Counted from the first letter of the stretch, positions 14,536 to 23,726 are shown. The stretch is DNA of 64,000 bases from JALYUA01 sp038203955 (GCA_038203955.1 JBBRDK010000005.1:9199-73198), one strand, 5' to 3'. The notes: a model not told the origin generated them from the sequence alone. Numbers and translations are program-made.

Positions 14536-17500
14536 TCAGGGCGCGGCCGTCTCGACCTTGGGCGCGGGAACGACGCGCGGAATCTGGAGCGCGTCGGCGG
14601 CGCGGTTGAACTCCGCGACATCCCCTTCCATGAGGCGGTCGAACTCGCCCACGACCGCGACGAGGCGCGTCTTCAGCAGGTCGTAGTAACGGACGGAAGA
14701 CGCGAGCGGCTTCGCGTCCGCGCTCGCGACGATCCCCGCGAGGTTGGTCAGGTCGTGGTCCAGCTTCGGCTCGAAGTTCAAGTCGTCTTCGTTGGCCTTG
14801 ATGTTCGGATTGATCAGTTTCTCCTCGACCGCCGTGAGCCTCGACGCGAGCGCCGCCGCCCGCTTCGACAGCGCGTCCCCCTTTCCGAGCCGCGCCGCGC
14901 GATCGCCGAGCTCCTTCGCCTGGAGGCGCGCGTCCCGGATCTTCAGAACGGTCGCGTGCGTCTCGGAGAGCCGGTCCCGGATCGCGGTCAGGAGGTCGTA
15001 CTGCGCCTTCAGGTCCGCCGCCGACGCGAAGCCTCCCGGGTGAGGCTCGACCACCGCCGTCTCCGTGAACGACTTTCCTCGGGCGGTCAGCCGCACCTGG
15101 TAGGAACCGGGGCCCACCTTCGGCGGCGTCTTTGTTCCCTCATTGAAAACCGCCTTCGGGACCAGGGTCGGCTTGAACACCCTCATGTCCCAGACGAATC
15201 GATTCAGCCCGGCCTTCAGCTCGAGCGGCTTGTCGCGGTCCTTCTCCTCCTCTTCGCGCGCCGCCTGCTCCTTCAGGTCCCCGTCCTTCTCGGGCTTCTG
15301 GTTCGAGAAGGACCGGATGACCTTTCCCTCGGCGAGGATCTCGAGGACGACCTTCTCCCCCTTCGCGGGCTTTTCCGAGAGCCAGTAGTTGACGATCACC
15401 CCGTTGGGCAGGTTCGTCCCGACTCCCCGCAGCGGCTCGTCCTCCTCGTCCACGCGCTCGGTCTGCATGCGCACCGCCTTGCGCGGCGCGAAGAGTCGCG
15501 GGCCGGAAGCCGGCACACTTTCGTTCCATTGCCGCACCGGGGTCAGGTCGTCGAGGATCCAGAAGGCGCGGCCCTGCGTGGCGACGACGAGATCTCCGTT
15601 CTTGACCGTCAGGTCCGTGATCGGAGTCGCCGGGAGATTGCGCTGGAACGCGCGCCAGCCGGCGCCGTCGTCGAACGAGACGTAGAGGCCCGTTTCCGTG
15701 CCGGCGTACAGGAGTCCGCGGCGGGCGGGATCTTCCCGGACGACGCGCGTGAACGCGTCCCCCGGGATTCCCGTCACGATCTTCGTCCAGGTCTTTCCGT
15801 AGTCCTTCGTCCTGTAGAGGTAGGGAGCGAAGTCGTCGAACTTGTACATCGTGGCGGCGACGTAGGCGACGCCCTTTTCGTGCGGCGAGGCGTCGATCGC
15901 GTTGATCTGGATCCACTCCGGCATTCCCTTCGGCGTCACGTTCTGCCAGGTCTTTGCGCCGTCCCGCGTGACGTGAACGAGGCCGTCGTCGGAGCCGGCC
16001 CACAGGATGCCCGGCTCGACCGGCGATTCGGAGATCGCGAAGATCGTGCCGTAGACCTCGACGCCGGTGATGTCCCGCGCGATCGGGCCGCCCGAATCCC
16101 CCTGCTTCGTCACGTCATTGCGCGTCAGATCCGGGCTCGCCTCCTCCCACGTTTCCCCCTCGTCCCGGCTGCGCAGGAGGATCTGCGACGCGTGGTACAG
16201 CGTCTTCTGATCGTGGCGTGAGATCAGAATCGGCGCGTTCCACTGGAACCGGTACTTCAAATCGCGCGTCGCGTGCCCGTCGGCGAGCTGCGGCCAGGAT
16301 CCGATCTCGCGCGCCTGCCTCGTCCGGTGGTCGTACCGCGTGATCTGTCCGCCGTACTCCCCCGCGTACACCACGTCCGGATTCTTCAGGTCGGGCGCGA
16401 TCCAGCCGCTCTCGCCCCCGCCCGCAGAGTGCCAGTCCGCCATGTCGATCGCCGCGCCGGTAACGCCGCTCGGAATGCAGACGTTCGAGTTGTCCTGCTG
16501 AGAGCCGTACACCCAGTAGGGGAACCGGTCATCGGTCGTGACCCGATAGAACTGTGCCGTCGGCTGGTTGTTCTGAGTGGACCACGTGCGCCCGCCGTTG
16601 AAGCTGATCGTCGCTCCTCCGTCGTTGCCGAGGATCATTCGGTTGGAGTCGTCGGGATCGATCCAGAGGTCGTGATGGTCTCCGTGGGGCGACGACAGAT
16701 TCGAGAAGGTCTTGCCGCCGTCCGTCGAGCGGTGCAGGTTGACGTTGGGGAGATACACGGTGTCGGCATTTTTCGGGTCCGGGTAGACCCACGCGTAATA
16801 CCAGGCGCGCTGGCGGATCTTGTGCTCGTCGTTGACGTGCTTCCACTTTTCCCCGCGGTCGTCGCTGACGAAGAGCCCTCCGCCGTCTTTCGCCTCGATG
16901 AAGGCGTAAACGCGTCCCGGCCGCGCCGCGGACGCCGCGACTCCCACCTTTCCCCACAGGCCGGAGGGCAGGCCCTCGGCCTCGATCTTCTTCCACGTGT
17001 CCCCGCCGTCCGTCGAACGATAGAGAGCGCTCGCGGGCCCGCCATCCACGAGCTCCCACGGGCGGCGGACGACCTGCCAGAACGCCGCGTAAAGAGTGCG
17101 CGGGTTCGATGGATCCATCGCGAGATCCGAGGCTCCGGTCTCGTCGTTCACGTAGAGCACCTTCGCCCAGGTGCGGCCGCCATCCCGGGACCGGTAGATG
17201 CCGCGGTCCGCGTTCTTTCCCCAGACGTGCCCCTGCGCCGCCACGTAGACGAGGTCGGGATCCGTCGGATGGACGCGCACGCGCGCGATCTGCCGCGTAC
17301 CCTTCAGTCCCATCGACGTCCACGTCAGCCCGGCGTCGGTCGATTTGTAGACCCCGTCGCCGTGCGAAACGTTGCCCCGGATCGGGGCCTCGCCCATCCC
17401 GACGTAGACGACATTCGGGTCCGACTCCGAGACCGCGATCGCGCCCACCGACCCCGTCTTGAAATCCTTGTCCGAGACCGCTTCCCAGTTCGAGCCGCCG

Positions 17501-17769
17501 TCGGACGTTTTCCACACCCCGCCTCCGGTCGCCCCGAAATAAAAGGTCAGAGGATCGTGGCGGACTCCCGTCACGGCGGTGACGCGGCCGCCCCGGAAAG
17601 GCCCGATGTTGCGAAACTGAAGGCCGTCGAAGAGATCCGAGAACGTCTTCGGCTTCTCGTCCGCCTTCGTGGAAACCGACGCCGGTTTTGGCGCGGTGGT
17701 GGCCGCGAAAAGCGGGAAAGCCGCGGCGAAGAGGCCGGCAAGGGCGAGCGCCCGGCGGGAGTGAAGCAC
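14536..17769 (-). CDS. BNR/VPS10-type beta-propeller exported glycoside-hydrolase-like protein
   Basis: About 1077 residues from the GTG at 17769, which has a perfect AAGGAGG ribosome site and opens a signal peptide (LHSRRALALAGLFAAAFPLFA). Many Asp-box (BNR) repeats are visible: SDGGSNWE, STDAGLTWT, SRDGGRTWA, STDGGDTWK, SDDRGEKWK, STDGGKTFS, SRDEGETWE and others. They form two large sialidase/Vps10-like propellers over about residues 45-750. A charged linker (EEEEKDRDK) and a C-terminal helical part follow (about 930-1070). Such proteins are abundant in Acidobacteriota and annotated as VPS10 domain or glycosyl hydrolase; enzymatic activity is unproven. Divergent from the lipoprotein gene at 17862. 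Confidence 0.88.
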   Translation of the reverse strand: MLHSRRALALAGLFAAAFPLFAATTAPKPASVSTKADEKPKTFSDLFDGLQFRNIGPFRGGRVTAVTGVRHDPLTFYFGATGGGVWKTSDGGSNWEAVSDKDFKTGSVGAIAVSESDPNVVYVGMGEAPIRGNVSHGDGVYKSTDAGLTWTSMGLKGTRQIARVRVHPTDPDLVYVAAQGHVWGKNADRGIYRSRDGGRTWAKVLYVNDETGASDLAMDPSNPRTLYAAFWQVVRRPWELVDGGPASALYRSTDGGDTWKKIEAEGLPSGLWGKVGVAASAARPGRVYAFIEAKDGGGLFVSDDRGEKWKHVNDEHKIRQRAWYYAWVYPDPKNADTVYLPNVNLHRSTDGGKTFSNLSSPHGDHHDLWIDPDDSNRMILGNDGGATISFNGGRTWSTQNNQPTAQFYRVTTDDRFPYWVYGSQQDNSNVCIPSGVTGAAIDMADWHSAGGGESGWIAPDLKNPDVVYAGEYGGQITRYDHRTRQAREIGSWPQLADGHATRDLKYRFQWNAPILISRHDQKTLYHASQILLRSRDEGETWEEASPDLTRNDVTKQGDSGGPIARDITGVEVYGTIFAISESPVEPGILWAGSDDGLVHVTRDGAKTWQNVTPKGMPEWIQINAIDASPHEKGVAYVAATMYKFDDFAPYLYRTKDYGKTWTKIVTGIPGDAFTRVVREDPARRGLLYAGTETGLYVSFDDGAGWRAFQRNLPATPITDLTVKNGDLVVATQGRAFWILDDLTPVRQWNESVPASGPRLFAPRKAVRMQTERVDEEDEPLRGVGTNLPNGVIVNYWLSEKPAKGEKVVLEILAEGKVIRSFSNQKPEKDGDLKEQAAREEEEKDRDKPLELKAGLNRFVWDMRVFKPTLVPKAVFNEGTKTPPKVGPGSYQVRLTARGKSFTETAVVEPHPGGFASAADLKAQYDLLTAIRDRLSETHATVLKIRDARLQAKELGDRAARLGKGDALSKRAAALASRLTAVEEKLINPNIKANEDDLNFEPKLDHDLTNLAGIVASADAKPLASSVRYYDLLKTRLVAVVGEFDRLMEGDVAEFNRAADALQIPRVVPAPKVETAAP

Positions 17770-17861
17770 GGGTCCTCCTTGAGTGGAAGCCGCAGAGTAT
17801 AGGGCAGCGTTCGAGCGGCTTTGCCGGGGTAGACTTCGACCGTAACGACGCCCCACGTTCG

Positions 17862-18737
17862 ATGAAGTTCCGCGCCGCCATCGCCGCCGCCTGGCTCCTG
17901 CTCGCCTGCGGGTGCGCGTCCGTCCGCATGGAGCACGGAGCGGCGGTCGGGACCGCGGGCGCCGCGTGGGGACGCGCGATGGATTCGCTCCTGCTTCTCG
18001 CCGAGGAGACCTCCGTGGACGCGGATTCATCCCGCGCGCTTTCGGAGGGGCAGGGACTGTCGCGGGAAGAGCGCCGCGCCGTGCTCGAGAAGCATGCCGG
18101 CGTCGAGGACCTGATCTCGGACCTGGAGCGCCTCCGGAGACACGCGCGTCTCCTCACCCGGTACTTCGAAGGACTGAGAGAGCTCGCGGATCCCGCGGCC
18201 GATCGCGCCGCCTCCGACGCCGCCGCGAAGGCGGCCGAATCGGCGGGCGACCTCGGGCGTGAGCTCTCCGGGTCAAAGCTTCTGAGCGCTTCGGAGCGCG
18301 ACCTCCTGTCGAAAACAGCCGGACTGCTCGTCCGCGGCGTGCGGGAGAGGGCTCTCGATCGCGAGGTCGCGGCGCGCGCTTCCGCCATCGATCACGAGCT
18401 GGCGGTTCAGAAGACGCTTCTCGACGCCCTGCGGCGCGAGATCCGGGCAGACACGGTCTCCCTGCGCGAGCTCGGGCGGCAGCGCGACGTCGCGAGGCCC
18501 TACCTCGAGAACCGCGTGCAGGATCCCGCCGCGTGGATCGCCCAGCGGCGCCTTTACACTCTTCCGCCCGCGGTGGGCGACATCCTCGCCGACGCCAGCG
18601 ACACGGCCAGCCGGCTGCGTTCGGCGTGGGCGGCGCTGGCGCAAGGGCGGCTCGACGGGGCGGCATGGTCCACCCTGCTCGCCGACGCCGACGCGCTCGC
18701 ATCCTGGGTTCGCGCCGTGCGGGAGGCGCGCTCGTGA
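17862..18737 (+). CDS. Hypothetical lipoprotein, helical
   Basis: 291 residues. The N-terminus is a lipoprotein signal (AAAWLLLACGCAS, with Cys near 16-18 as the lipid anchor). The rest is almost entirely alpha-helical with long Ala/Glu/Arg-rich segments and heptad spacing (for example LEKHAGVEDLISDLERLRRHARLL), consistent with coiled coils in the periplasm. No enzyme motif is seen and I do not recognise the family. Its stop overlaps the GTG start of the next gene (GTGA), so the two are made together and may form a complex. Confidence 0.75.
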   Translation: MKFRAAIAAAWLLLACGCASVRMEHGAAVGTAGAAWGRAMDSLLLLAEETSVDADSSRALSEGQGLSREERRAVLEKHAGVEDLISDLERLRRHARLLTRYFEGLRELADPAADRAASDAAAKAAESAGDLGRELSGSKLLSASERDLLSKTAGLLVRGVRERALDREVAARASAIDHELAVQKTLLDALRREIRADTVSLRELGRQRDVARPYLENRVQDPAAWIAQRRLYTLPPAVGDILADASDTASRLRSAWAALAQGRLDGAAWSTLLADADALASWVRAVREARS

Positions 18738-19093
18738 CCGCCTCCGACGACGCCGCGGACGCCGCCCGGGAAAAACTGCTCGATCTCCTGCGGAACCGGG
18801 TGCGGGCGCCGATCGAGCGCCATGCCGACGAGATCCTCGATTCGTTCGTGGACGACAACGAAGGTCTCGCCGCGTTTCAGCTGGCGCGCGCCGACCTGGA
18901 CCAGTTGATCACGCACCTGGAGCACGCGAACCTGAAGGTCCTCTCGCAGCGGCTCGACTCCCACAGAAGCGAGCTCACCTCCGGAATCCGCGACATGACC
19001 GACAGCCTGAAAACGGCCAAGAGCCTGACGCATTCCGCCGAGCTCTTCGCGACGGTCGTTGGAGTCTTGGCGCGGATCGTGGCGTTGGCGTGA
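18734..19093 (+). CDS. Small helical hypothetical protein
   Basis: 119 residues from the GTG at 18734, overlapping the stop of the lipoprotein gene by 4 bp. The protein is helical, with a heptad-like central part (ADLDQLITHLEHANLKVLSQRL) and a hydrophobic C-terminal helix (LFATVVGVLARIVALA) that could insert in or associate with a membrane. No known domain is recognised. The tight coupling suggests a membrane-associated partner of the upstream lipoprotein. The stop lies one base before a heptamer array. Confidence 0.7.
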   Translation: MTASDDAADAAREKLLDLLRNRVRAPIERHADEILDSFVDDNEGLAAFQLARADLDQLITHLEHANLKVLSQRLDSHRSELTSGIRDMTDSLKTAKSLTHSAELFATVVGVLARIVALA

Positions 19094-19094
19094 G

Positions 19095-19220
19095 GAGGGT
19101 TGAGCGTTAAGCGTCGTGCGTTGAGCGTTCGTTCCGGTCTCCGTTCCCGTCTCGAATTTCGATTTCCGATTCCCGATTCCCGACCCGGTCTTCACCGCCT
19201 CCCGCCTCCCGCCCAGTCGC
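19095..19220. repeat. Heptamer arrays (array 4), three unit types in succession
   Basis: Units of GAGCGTT/AAGCGTC type (19095-19129), then GATTTCC/GATTCCC type (19154-19188), then CGCCTCC type (about 19196-19216). All have strict 7-bp period although the words differ, which shows the period rather than the word is the conserved property. Lies upstream of the rhodanese gene. Confidence 0.8.
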
Positions 19221-19243
19221 TATACTCGCGCCCGGGCGAATCC

Positions 19244-19624
19244 ATGACCTCTCCGACTCCCTACAGCCGTCTCGTCTCCGAAGCGAAAGCGCAGATCCGG
19301 GAGACCACGCCGGAAGAGGTGCTCGCGCGCCGCGCGCGGGGTGACAGCCCGGTGCTGGTGGACGTGCGGGAGGACGACGAATTCCGCAAGGACCACGCGG
19401 CGGGCGCTCTCCACCTCTCCCGGGGGATTCTCGAGCGAGAGGTCGGTAAGACGATCCCCGACGCGGACATGCCGGTCGTTCTGTACTGCGGCTCGGGGTC
19501 CCGCTCGGCGCTCGCCGCCGACACTCTTCGCCGGATGGGTTACACGCAGGTCGCGTCGATGAAGGGCGGAATCGGGCGCTGGCGCGAGCTCGGCCTTCCC
19601 CTCGAAATTTGCAAGAAGGACTAG
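19244..19624 (+). CDS. Rhodanese-like sulfurtransferase
   Basis: 126 residues from the ATG at 19244; the upstream in-frame extension is repeat sequence and is rejected. A single rhodanese domain is complete: VLVDVREDDEFRKDHAAGALHLSRG, an active-site loop YCGSGSRSA with the persulfide-carrying Cys, and the final MKGGIGRWRELGLP. It transfers sulfur via Cys persulfide, and the acceptor is unknown. Eight bases separate it from the GAPDH-like gene, so it heads an operon with the two GAPDH genes. That may be relevant to oxidative or sulfur chemistry on a thiol enzyme, which is inference. Confidence 0.9.
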   Translation: MTSPTPYSRLVSEAKAQIRETTPEEVLARRARGDSPVLVDVREDDEFRKDHAAGALHLSRGILEREVGKTIPDADMPVVLYCGSGSRSALAADTLRRMGYTQVASMKGGIGRWRELGLPLEICKKD

Positions 19625-19632
19625 GAGCCGGC

Positions 19633-20664
19633 ATGGCGCTCTCCGTCGGCATCCGGGGGCTCGGCCGGATCGGCCGGAATCTCTTTCGTCTCCTGTACGC
19701 GCGGCCGGACGTCCGAATCGCGGGCGTGAGCGAGATCGCGGACCCGGCGGGGCTCGAGTACCTCCTGCGGTTCGACACGACCCTCGGACGTTTCCCCGAC
19801 GAGATCTCGATCCGCGAGGGGAACATCTACGTCGCCGGCCGCCAGATCCCGCTGCTCTCCGAGTCGGACGGCCGGCAGACCCCGTGGGGCGAGCTCGGCG
19901 CGCACACGCTCCTCGAAGCGACGTCGCGCCCCCGCCCCCGCCGGGAGCTCGCGCGGCACCTGGAAGCCGGCGCGAAGCGGGTCATCTCCCTGGCGCCGCC
20001 GGACCCCGCCGACCCGCCGGACGCCGTCGCCGTGATGGGCCTGAACGACGACGCGCTTTCGAGCGAGCATCGGATCGTCTCGAACGCCTCGTCCACCGTG
20101 CACTGCGTCTCCCCGATCGCGAAGATCCTGGCGGAAGCCTTCGGAATCGAGCGCGCGATGTTCACGACGGTGCACTCCTACACGAGCCAGCACCGCCTGG
20201 CGGACGTGCCCGCAGAGGACAAACGCCGCGGCCGGGCGGCCGCCGAAAACATCATCCCGCAGGCGTCCCGCTCGCCGGCGATGCTCGCGGCTCTCCTTCC
20301 CGAGATCGGCGGGCGGATCACCGGGTCGGCAATGAGCGTTCCCGTCCGCAACGGGTCGCTCGTCGACCTGGTGTGCTGGCACGAGAAGAAAATTTCGAGG
20401 ACCGCGATCAACGAGGTCGTGCGGACGGCGGCCGCGACGCGCCGCTGGAACCGGTATCTCAAGTACGAGGTCGAGCCGATCGTCTCGAGCGACGTCGCGC
20501 ACAGCCCGTATTCCTCCGTCTACGACTCCCTCGCGACGATGGTGATGGGGGATCGCGTCTCGAAGACGGTCTCCTGGTTCGACTCCGGGTTCGGTTACGC
20601 GTATCGCGCGATCGACCTGCTGGGGCGGTTTGCCGAGCTCGACGGCGCCGAGAAATCCTCATGA
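19633..20664 (+). CDS. GAPDH paralogue lacking the catalytic cysteine
   Basis: 343 residues, collinear with GAPDH over its full length. The Rossmann start GIRGLGRIGRN is kept, but the catalytic motif reads SNASSTVHC instead of SNASCTTNC: the nucleophile Cys (position 154) is Ser, while the second Cys (158) remains. The catalytic-helper His is present (VHSYTSQ, His181). The ESTG segment of the active enzyme is changed to EATS followed by an Arg/Pro-rich RPRPRR. Acyl-thioester catalysis is therefore not expected. It may bind NAD(H) or DNA, or form hetero-tetramers with the active enzyme encoded next door. Its stop overlaps the gap start by 4 bp (ATGA), which favours co-assembly. Confidence 0.9.
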   Translation: MALSVGIRGLGRIGRNLFRLLYARPDVRIAGVSEIADPAGLEYLLRFDTTLGRFPDEISIREGNIYVAGRQIPLLSESDGRQTPWGELGAHTLLEATSRPRPRRELARHLEAGAKRVISLAPPDPADPPDAVAVMGLNDDALSSEHRIVSNASSTVHCVSPIAKILAEAFGIERAMFTTVHSYTSQHRLADVPAEDKRRGRAAAENIIPQASRSPAMLAALLPEIGGRITGSAMSVPVRNGSLVDLVCWHEKKISRTAINEVVRTAAATRRWNRYLKYEVEPIVSSDVAHSPYSSVYDSLATMVMGDRVSKTVSWFDSGFGYAYRAIDLLGRFAELDGAEKSS

Positions 20665-21659
20665 TCCGAGTCGGCATCAACGGTTTCGGCAGGATCGGGC
20701 GGTCCGTCTTCCGGATCCTCTCGGACCGGTCCGACGTCGAGGTCGCGGCCATCAACGACCTGTACGACAACGATCAGCTCGCCTATCTCTTGAAGTACGA
20801 CACGGTGATGCGCGTGTTCGAGAAGGAGGTTCGAGCGGACCAGGATTCGATCACGGTCGGCGGGCGGCGGGTCCGGATGACGGAGGAGCGGGACCCGGCG
20901 AAGCTCCCCTGGGGCGAGATGAAAGTCGACGTGGTCGTGGAGTCGACCGGTGTCCTCCTGACCCGGGAGAAGCTGGAGGGGCATCTCACCGGCGGCGCCC
21001 GCAAGGTGATCCTGACGGTGCCGGCAAAAGACCAGATCGACGCGACCATCGTCATGGGCGTCAACGACGATTCCTTGAAGCCTGAGCACCGCCTCGTCTC
21101 CAACGCCTCCTGTACGACGAATTGCCTCGCGCCGCTGGCGAAGATCCTGGACGACCGATTCGGGATCGAGGAGGCGTTCATGACGACGGTGCACGCGTAT
21201 ACGAACGACCAGCGCCTCGCCGACGTGCCTCACAAGGACCTGCGCCGGAGCCGCGCCGCCGCAGAGAACATCATCCCGACCACGACGGGCGCCGCGAAGG
21301 CCGTCGGGGAGGTGCTCCCCCGGCTGAAAGGGAAGCTCGACGGAATGGCCATGCGCGTGCCGGTGCCGGACGGGTCGATCGTGGACCTCACCTGCCGCGT
21401 CTCGAAGACGCCGACCGCCAGGGACGTCAACGCGGCCGTGGCCGAGGCGGCCGACGGGCCGATGAAGCGCATCGTTCAATACAGCGAGGCGCCGCTCGTC
21501 TCCTCCGACATCATCGGAAACCCCCACTCCTCGGTCTTCGACGCGCTCTCGACCGCCGCATCCGGAGATGGATGGGTCAAGGCCGTGGCGTGGTACGACA
21601 ACGAATGGGGGTATTCGAACCGCGTGGTCGATCTGATCGAGCGGCTGGCGACTATTTAG
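20661..21659 (+). CDS. gap: Glyceraldehyde-3-phosphate dehydrogenase, NAD-dependent type I
   Basis: 332 residues and complete. NAD-binding GINGFGRIGR is followed by the acidic INDLYD at the NAD-selective position. The active site SNASCTTNCLAP has the catalytic Cys151 and the helper is His178 in TVHAYTNDQ; WYDNEWGYSNR closes the protein. Converts glyceraldehyde-3-phosphate, phosphate and NAD to 1,3-bisphosphoglycerate in glycolysis. Translationally coupled to the inactive-looking paralogue upstream. No pgk or tpi follows; the downstream neighbour is convergent. Confidence 0.97.
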   Translation: MIRVGINGFGRIGRSVFRILSDRSDVEVAAINDLYDNDQLAYLLKYDTVMRVFEKEVRADQDSITVGGRRVRMTEERDPAKLPWGEMKVDVVVESTGVLLTREKLEGHLTGGARKVILTVPAKDQIDATIVMGVNDDSLKPEHRLVSNASCTTNCLAPLAKILDDRFGIEEAFMTTVHAYTNDQRLADVPHKDLRRSRAAAENIIPTTTGAAKAVGEVLPRLKGKLDGMAMRVPVPDGSIVDLTCRVSKTPTARDVNAAVAEAADGPMKRIVQYSEAPLVSSDIIGNPHSSVFDALSTAASGDGWVKAVAWYDNEWGYSNRVVDLIERLATI

Positions 21660-21687
21660 TTCTCAGTCGTCAGTTTTCAGTTCTCAG
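21660..21687. repeat. Heptamer array (array 5)
   Basis: Four units (TTCTCAG, TCGTCAG, TTTTCAG, TTCTCAG) that start exactly after the gap stop codon and fill the 31-bp convergent gap before the 21691 gene. Only one arm is present here. Confidence 0.8.
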
Positions 21688-21690
21688 TTT

Positions 21691-22113
21691 CTATTTCTTC
21701 GGGCCGAAGCGGGCGCGCAGGGTCTTCATGCGCTCCTCCGCGGCCGGCAGCGCCGCGACCTTTTCGACGTTGACGAGAAGCCGGGGATTCGTCTCGCTGC
21801 GGATCGCCGGGACGACGTGCTCGAGCTTGGCCCAGACGACAAGCATCTCGCCGCCGGACTCCAGGAAAAGAACGGAGTCGAGGATCCCGTGGACGATGAA
21901 CGAGGCGGCCATGTCCCAGTACGTCGTGACCATCCGGTAGGACGCGTTTTCGGCGGTCCCGGCCGCCAGTCCACGAACGTCTTCCACGGAGCGCGGCGAG
22001 AACTTCTGCAGGAACCACTCGCGCGCCTCGCGCATCCTCGGCTCGCGGCGCAGGTCGTAGAGGTTCAAAATCAACTGGGCATCGTGATGCGTCGCGACCG
22101 ATTGTTTCGCCAT
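21691..22113 (-). CDS. Hypothetical protein, DUF4760-like
   Basis: 140 residues from the ATG at 22113 (MAKQSVATHHDAQLILNLYDLRREP). The frame could extend to 22185, but that part would overlap the start region of the divergent DUF885 gene. The layout is a helix, the pattern REWFLQKFSP, then a central helix with YWDMAASFIVHGILD, resembling small DUF4760-type proteins that often occur alone. No catalytic residues are identifiable. Function unknown. Confidence 0.7.
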   Translation of the reverse strand: MAKQSVATHHDAQLILNLYDLRREPRMREAREWFLQKFSPRSVEDVRGLAAGTAENASYRMVTTYWDMAASFIVHGILDSVLFLESGGEMLVVWAKLEHVVPAIRSETNPRLLVNVEKVAALPAAEERMKTLRARFGPKK

Positions 22114-22183
22114 GTGTGGTCCTCCGGTTGCCGGGATCTCTTCGCCGCCTGTTCTATCATCGCCCGCCTGTGGAGGAGCTCCC

Positions 22184-23518
22184 ATGCGGCGACCCGCTTT
22201 CCTCGCGGCTCTTCTGGCCCTCTCGACGGTCGGCGGCGCAATCGCCGCGCCGCCGCGATCCGATCCGGCCCGTACGGGCGGCGGAAAAGCGCGAATGAAC
22301 GCCGTCGCCGAGTCCTACGTCAAGCTCGTTCTCGCGCTCGGACGGCACGACGCCGATTACGTGGATTCGTACTACGGGCCGCCCGCCTGGAAGGAGGAGG
22401 CCGGGCGAGTGAGCCGGCCGCTTCCCGAGATCCACGCGGAGGCTGAGGCGCTTCTCGCGCGACTCGCTCTCATTCCCGAGCCCCGCGAGGAGATGGAGCG
22501 GCTGCGGCATCGCTACCTCGTCAGGCAGCTTTCCGCGCTCCGGGCCCGCTCGGAAATGCTCTCGGGCAGGAGGTTTTCCTTCGACGAGGAGTCCCGGGCC
22601 CTGTACGACGCCGTGGCGCCGACACAGGCCGAGGAGCACTTTCGGGCCATGCGCGACGAGCTCGCCCGCCTGCTTCCCGGGACCGGATCGATGGGAGAGC
22701 GCTACGAGGCCTTCCGCCGGGATTTTACGATTCCGCCGGCAAAGCTCGACGCCGTCTTCTCCGCGGCGATCGAAACGGGCTGCGCTCGCACGAAGGCCCA
22801 CATCTCGCTTCCCGCCGAGGAGCGCTTCCGCGTGGAGCAGGTCACCGGGAAGTCATGGAGCGGCTACAACTGGTACCAGGGGAAGTTTCACAGCCTGATC
22901 CAGGTGAACACGGACCTCCCCGTCTACATCGACCGGGCGGTCGACCTCGCCTGTCACGAGGGATATCCCGGGCACCACGTCTACAACGTCCTGATCGAGA
23001 AGAACCTCGTGCGGGACCGCGGATGGATCGAGTTCAGCGTGTATCCGCTCTTTTCTCCGCAGTCGCTCATCGCGGAGGGCAGCGCGAATTTCGGGATCGA
23101 GGTCGCGTTTCCCGGACCGGAACGGACCCGATTCGAGACGGAGGTGCTATTCCCGCTCGCGGGCCTCGACCCTTCCAGGGCCGCGAAATACGCGGAGGTG
23201 CAGAAGCTCGCGGAGAAATCGAGCTACGCCGGGAACGAGGCCGCGCTCCGCTACTTGAACGGCGAGATCGACGCGAAGCAGGCGGCCGACTGGCTGGAAG
23301 AGTACGGGTTCATGACGCGGCCCCGAGCGGAGCAGCGCGTGCGGTTCATCGACCAGTACCGCAGCTACGTCATCAACTACAACCTGGGGAAGGACCTGGT
23401 GCGGAAGTGGATCGAGGCGCAGGGAGGAACCGCGGATCAGCCGGAACGACGATGGAAGGCCTTCGCGAAGCTGCTGTCGTCACCGAGGTTGCCGTCGGAC
23501 CTCGTGTCGGGGCGGTGA
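22184..23518 (+). CDS. DUF885-family secreted metallohydrolase
   Basis: 444 residues from the ATG at 22184, with a GGAGGAG ribosome site and a signal peptide ending near GGAIAA. The DUF885 zinc signature is clear: ACHEGYPGHHVYN (His-Glu...His-His, the family's HExxPGHH-like metal site) with a downstream Glu in SLIAEGSANFGIE. Members are related to carboxypeptidase/M32-like helical metallopeptidases and are widespread in Acidobacteriota and Xanthomonads; the substrate is unknown. Divergent from the DUF4760-like gene and followed by repeat copy B and a convergent terminator region. Confidence 0.88.
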   Translation: MRRPAFLAALLALSTVGGAIAAPPRSDPARTGGGKARMNAVAESYVKLVLALGRHDADYVDSYYGPPAWKEEAGRVSRPLPEIHAEAEALLARLALIPEPREEMERLRHRYLVRQLSALRARSEMLSGRRFSFDEESRALYDAVAPTQAEEHFRAMRDELARLLPGTGSMGERYEAFRRDFTIPPAKLDAVFSAAIETGCARTKAHISLPAEERFRVEQVTGKSWSGYNWYQGKFHSLIQVNTDLPVYIDRAVDLACHEGYPGHHVYNVLIEKNLVRDRGWIEFSVYPLFSPQSLIAEGSANFGIEVAFPGPERTRFETEVLFPLAGLDPSRAAKYAEVQKLAEKSSYAGNEAALRYLNGEIDAKQAADWLEEYGFMTRPRAEQRVRFIDQYRSYVINYNLGKDLVRKWIEAQGGTADQPERRWKAFAKLLSSPRLPSDLVSGR

Positions 23519-23542
23519 GACGAGGGCCAGGAATCGGGAATC

Positions 23543-23606
23543 AGGAGCCGAGCGACCAACGGGAGCGAGGCCGCGGTACTCCGCGGTCAACTAGTTCGGG
23601 AATCGA
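23543..23606. repeat. 65-bp interspersed element, copy B
   Basis: Matches copies at 13965, 25745 and 58427: a GAGCCGAGCGACCAACGGGA start, then GCGAG, CCGCGGTACTCCGCGG, TCAACTAG and a GGGAATCG end. This copy lacks the ACGG after GCGAG. Preceded by GGGAATC heptamer-like sequence. Confidence 0.85.
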
Positions 23607-23633
23607 CGGATGACCCGAACCGGAAGAAACCAC

Positions 23634-23676
23634 GCAAAGAAAATCCCGGAGCGCAAGTTTCGTCTGCAGCTCCGGG
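23634..23676 (-). terminator. Likely intrinsic terminator for the DUF4142 gene
   Basis: Stem CCCGGAGC (23645-23652) pairs with GCTCCGGG (23669-23676), extended by GCA/TGC with one bulge. Read on the minus strand the stem is followed by ATTTTCTTT, a T-rich tract at 23635-23644. It sits 51 bp beyond the DUF4142 stop. No T-tract follows on the plus strand, so it should act mainly on minus-strand transcripts. Confidence 0.7.
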
Positions 23677-23726
23677 GGTTGAGGCGAAAAGCGCTCTCTC
23701 GCGCCCCGCGTCGAGTCTGACTCTTC

